A stretch of 64,000 nucleotides of DNA, taken from contig OZ007517.1 in the NCBI GenBank assembly GCA_963931865.1, forward strand, positions 10,932,899-10,996,898, given 5' to 3'. The position numbers were made by a program, and so were the translations under genes. Of this stretch, positions 60,064 to 64,000 are shown one piece after another; position 1 is the first letter of the stretch; each line of letters starts with the position of its first letter. The notes below the pieces were generated by a model. The model was not told the origin of the DNA, ran no database searches, and saw nothing but the letters and a program-made list of their open reading frames with translations. The DNA is from Axinella damicornis. Lineage: Eukaryota > Porifera > Demospongiae > Axinellida > Axinellidae.

Positions 60064-63000
60064 TAAAGTGATTATTTGATTGCTGACGTTAGGGTTAAGT
60101 GATTATTTGATTGCTGACGTTAGGGTTAAGTGATTATTTGATTGCTGACGTTAGGGTTAAGTGATTATTTGATTGCTGACGTTAGGGTTAAGTGATTATT
60201 TGATTGCTGACGTTAGGGTTAAGTGATTATTTGATTGCTGACGTTAGGGTTAAGTGATTATTTGATTGCTGACGTTAGGGTTAAGTGATTATTTGATTGC
60301 TGACGTTAGGGTTAAGTGATTATTTGATTGCTGACGTTAGGGTTAAGTGATTATTTGATTGCTGACGTTAGGGTTAAGTGATTATTTGATTGCTGACGTT
60401 AGGGTTAAGTGATTATTTGATTGCTGACGTTAGGGTTAAGTGATTATTTGATTGCTGACGTTAGGGTTAAGTGATTATTTGATTGCTGACGTTAGGGTTA
60501 AGTGATTATTTGATTGCTGACGTTAGGGTTAAGTGATTATTTGATTGCTGACGTTAGGGTTAAGTGATTATTTGATTGCTGACGTTAGGGTTAAGTGATT
60601 ATTTGATTGCTGACGTTAGGGTTAAGTGATTATTTGATTGCTGACGTTAGGGTTAAGTGATTATTTGATTGCTGACGTTAGGGTTAAGTGATTATTTGAT
60701 TGCTGACGTTAGGGTTAAGTGATTATTTGATTGCTGACGTTAGGGTTAAGTGATTATTTGATTGCTGACGTTAGGGTTAAGTGATTATTTGATTGCTGAC
60801 GTTAGGGTTAAGTGATTATTTGATTGCTGACGTTAGGGTTAAGTGATTATTTGATTGCTGACGTTAGGGTTAAGTGATTATTTGATTGCTGACGTTAGGG
60901 TTAAGTGATTATTTGATTGCTGACGTTAGGGTTAAGTGATTATTTGATTGCTGACGTTAGGGTTAAGTGATTATTTGATTGCTGACGTTAGGGTTAAGTG
61001 ATTATTTGATTGCTGACGTTAGGGTTAAGTGATTATTTGATTGCTGACGTTAGGGTTAAGTGATTATTTGATTGCTGACGTTAGGGTTAAGTGATTATTT
61101 GATTGCTGACGTTAGGGTTAAGTGATTATTTGATTGCTGACGTTAGGGTTAAGTGATTATTTGATTGCTGACGTTAGGGTTAAGTGATTATTTGATTGCT
61201 GACGTTAGGGTTAAGTGATTATTTGATTGCTGACGTTAGGGTTAAGTGATTATTTGATTGCTGACGTTAGGGTTAAGTGATTATTTGATTGCTGACGTTA
61301 GGGTTAAGTGATTATTTGATTGCTGACGTTAGGGTTAAGTGATTATTTGATTGCTGACGTTAGGGTTAAGTGATTATTTGATTGCTGACGTTAGGGTTAA
61401 GTGATTATTTGATTGCTGACGTTAGGGTTAAGTGATTATTTGATTGCTGACGTTAGGGTTAAGTGATTATTTGATTGCTGACGTTAGGGTTAAGTGATTA
61501 TTTGATTGCTGACGTTAGGGTTAAGTGATTATTTGATTGCTGACGTTAGGGTTAAGTGATTATTTGATTGCTGACGTTAGGGTTAAGTGATTATTTGATT
61601 GCTGACGTTAGGGTTAAGTGATTATTTGATTGCTGACGTTAGGGTTAAGTGATTATTTGATTGCTGACGTTAGGGTTAAGTGATTATTTGATTGCTGACG
61701 TTAGGGTTAAGTGATTATTTGATTGCTGACGTTAGGGTTAAGTGATTATTTGATTGCTGACGTTAGGGTTAAGTGATTATTTGATTGCTGACGTTAGGGT
61801 TAAGTGATTATTTGATTGCTGACGTTAGGGTTAAGTGATTATTTGATTGCTGACGTTAGGGTTAAGTGATTATTTGATTGCTGACGTTAGGGTTAAGTGA
61901 TTATTTGATTGCTGACGTTAGGGTTAAGTGATTATTTGATTGCTGACGTTAGGGTTAAGTGATTATTTGATTGCTGACGTTAGGGTTAAGTGATTATTTG
62001 ATTGCTGACGTTAGGGTTAAGTGATTATTTGATTGCTGACGTTAGGGTTAAGTGATTATTTGATTGCTGACGTTAGGGTTAAGTGATTATTTGATTGCTG
62101 ACGTTAGGGTTAAGTGATTATTTGATTGCTGACGTTAGGGTTAAGTGATTATTTGATTGCTGACGTTAGGGTTAAGTGATTATTTGATTGCTGACGTTAG
62201 GGTTAAGTGATTATTTGATTGCTGACGTTAGGGTTAAGTGATTATTTGATTGCTGACGTTAGGGTTAAGTGATTATTTGATTGCTGACGTTAGGGTTAAG
62301 TGATTATTTGATTGCTGACGTTAGGGTTAAGTGATTATTTGATTGCTGACGTTAGGGTTAAGTGATTATTTGATTGCTGACGTTAGGGTTAAGTGATTAT
62401 TTGATTGCTGACGTTAGGGTTAAGTGATTATTTGATTGCTGACGTTAGGGTTAAGTGATTATTTGATTGCTGACGTTAGGGTTAAGTGATTATTTGATTG
62501 CTGACGTTAGGGTTAAGTGATTATTTGATTGCTGACGTTAGGGTTAAGTGATTATTTGATTGCTGACGTTAGGGTTAAGTGATTATTTGATTGCTGACGT
62601 TAGGGTTAAGTGATTATTTGATTGCTGACGTTAGGGTTAAGTGATTATTTGATTGCTGACGTTAGGGTTAAGTGATTATTTGATTGCTGACGTTAGGGTT
62701 AAGTGATTATTTGATTGCTGACGTTAGGGTTAAGTGATTATTTGATTGCTGACGTTAGGGTTAAGTGATTATTTGATTGCTGACGTTAGGGTTAAGTGAT
62801 TATTTGATTGCTGACGTTAGGGTTAAGTGATTATTTGATTGCTGACGTTAGGGTTAAGTGATTATTTGATTGCTGACGTTAGGGTTAAGTGATTATTTGA
62901 TTGCTGACGTTAGGGTTAAGTGATTATTTGATTGCTGACGTTAGGGTTAAGTGATTATTTGATTGCTGACGTTAGGGTTAAGTGATTATTTGATTGCTGA

Positions 63001-64000
63001 CGTTAGGGTTAAGTGATTATTTGATTGCTGACGTTAGGGTTAAGTGATTATTTGATTGCTGACGTTAGGGTTAAGTGATTATTTGATTGCTGACGTTAGG
63101 GTTAAGTGATTATTTGATTGCTGACGTTAGGGTTAAGTGATTATTTGATTGCTGACGTTAGGGTTAAGTGATTATTTGATTGCTGACGTTAGGGTTAAGT
63201 GATTATTTGATTGCTGACGTTAGGGTTAAGTGATTATTTGATTGCTGACGTTAGGGTTAAGTGATTATTTGATTGCTGACGTTAGGGTTAAGTGATTATT
63301 TGATTGCTGACGTTAGGGTTAAGTGATTATTTGATTGCTGACGTTAGGGTTAAGTGATTATTTGATTGCTGACGTTAGGGTTAAGTGATTATTTGATTGC
63401 TGACGTTAGGGTTAAGTGATTATTTGATTGCTGACGTTAGGGTTAAGTGATTATTTGATTGCTGACGTTAGGGTTAAGTGATTATTTGATTGCTGACGTT
63501 AGGGTTAAGTGATTATTTGATTGCTGACGTTAGGGTTAAGTGATTATTTGATTGCTGACGTTAGGGTTAAGTGATTATTTGATTGCTGACGTTAGGGTTA
63601 AGTGATTATTTGATTGCTGACGTTAGGGTTAAGTGATTATTTGATTGCTGACGTTAGGGTTAAGTGATTATTTGATTGCTGACGTTAGGGTTAAGTGATT
63701 ATTTGATTGCTGACGTTAGGGTTAAGTGATTATTTGATTGCTGACGTTAGGGTTAAGTGATTATTTGATTGCTGACGTTAGGGTTAAGTGATTATTTGAT
63801 TGCTGACGTTAGGGTTAAGTGATTATTTGATTGCTGACGTTAGGGTTAAGTGATTATTTGATTGCTGACGTTAGGGTTAAGTGATTATTTGATTGCTGAC
63901 GTTAGGGTTAAGTGATTATTTGATTGCTGACGTTAGGGTTAAGTGATTATTTGATTGCTGACGTTAGGGTTAAGTGATTATTTGATTGCTGACGTTAGGG
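60064..64000. repeat. 31-bp satellite, ~127 near-identical copies, runs off the window
   Basis: Unit holds GACGTTAGGGTTAAGTG followed by ATTATTTGATTGCT. I noticed no variant among the copies. It embeds TTAGGGTTA but is not a hexamer telomere array. Confidence 0.97.

Noticed and set aside
60064..64000. True telomere
   Set aside because: TTAGGG occurs once per 31 bp inside a longer unit; no consecutive hexamers.

Overview
The window looks like nuclear DNA of an animal, most likely an early-branching one such as a demosponge. This is inferred from intron-dense metazoan genes (SLC38-type transporter, N4BP2, ABCD3, an ER glutathione peroxidase, PARN), metazoan LINE and Tc1-type relics, and heavy minisatellite load. 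No rRNA, tRNA or CRISPR array was seen.

Layout. 1-2712: 3' part of an intronless gene for a VioB/RebD/StaD-like ferritin-fold protein. 2.9-9.1 kb: mobile DNA (palindromic MITEs, two LINE relics, a SINE-like repeat split by an insertion, and an intact DD34E transposase convergent with an accessory gene). 9.1-13.9 kb: seven-exon SLC38-type amino acid transporter (+). 14.2-23.8 kb: N4BP2-like gene(s) on the minus strand (CUE, P-loop kinase, second CUE-like region, DUF1771, Smr), with an in-frame stop between the two halves. 23.9-32.4 kb: complete 26-exon ABCD3/PMP70 (+), head-to-head with N4BP2. 32.6-33.3 kb: two-exon ER glutathione peroxidase (-). 33.4-38.7 kb: PARN-like deadenylase (+), head-to-head with the peroxidase. 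39.3-41.7 kb: two-exon membrane TPR-ankyrin-JmjC gene (+). 41.8-64.0 kb: almost only tandem repeats: 29-, ~43- and 30-bp arrays, about 15 kb of a CpG-rich palindromic 22-bp satellite holding two transposon copies in opposite orientation, and a near-perfect 31-bp array running off the window end. Two copies of one dispersed element sit directly before the 30-bp and 31-bp arrays.

Exon models were built by hand from splice sites, reading phase and remembered family signatures; phases close exactly for SLC38, both N4BP2 halves, ABCD3, the peroxidase and the JmjC gene. The genes are unrelated housekeeping functions in a compact arrangement (two divergent pairs with 143 and 113 bp between start codons; two convergent pairs). 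The strongest unexpected signals are: the VioB-like gene in an animal setting; minisatellites repeatedly anchored on splice junctions, often copying the splice site plus a piece of exon; a family of tiny hairpin elements with 8-13 bp target duplications; and an element whose end appears to have seeded a satellite.
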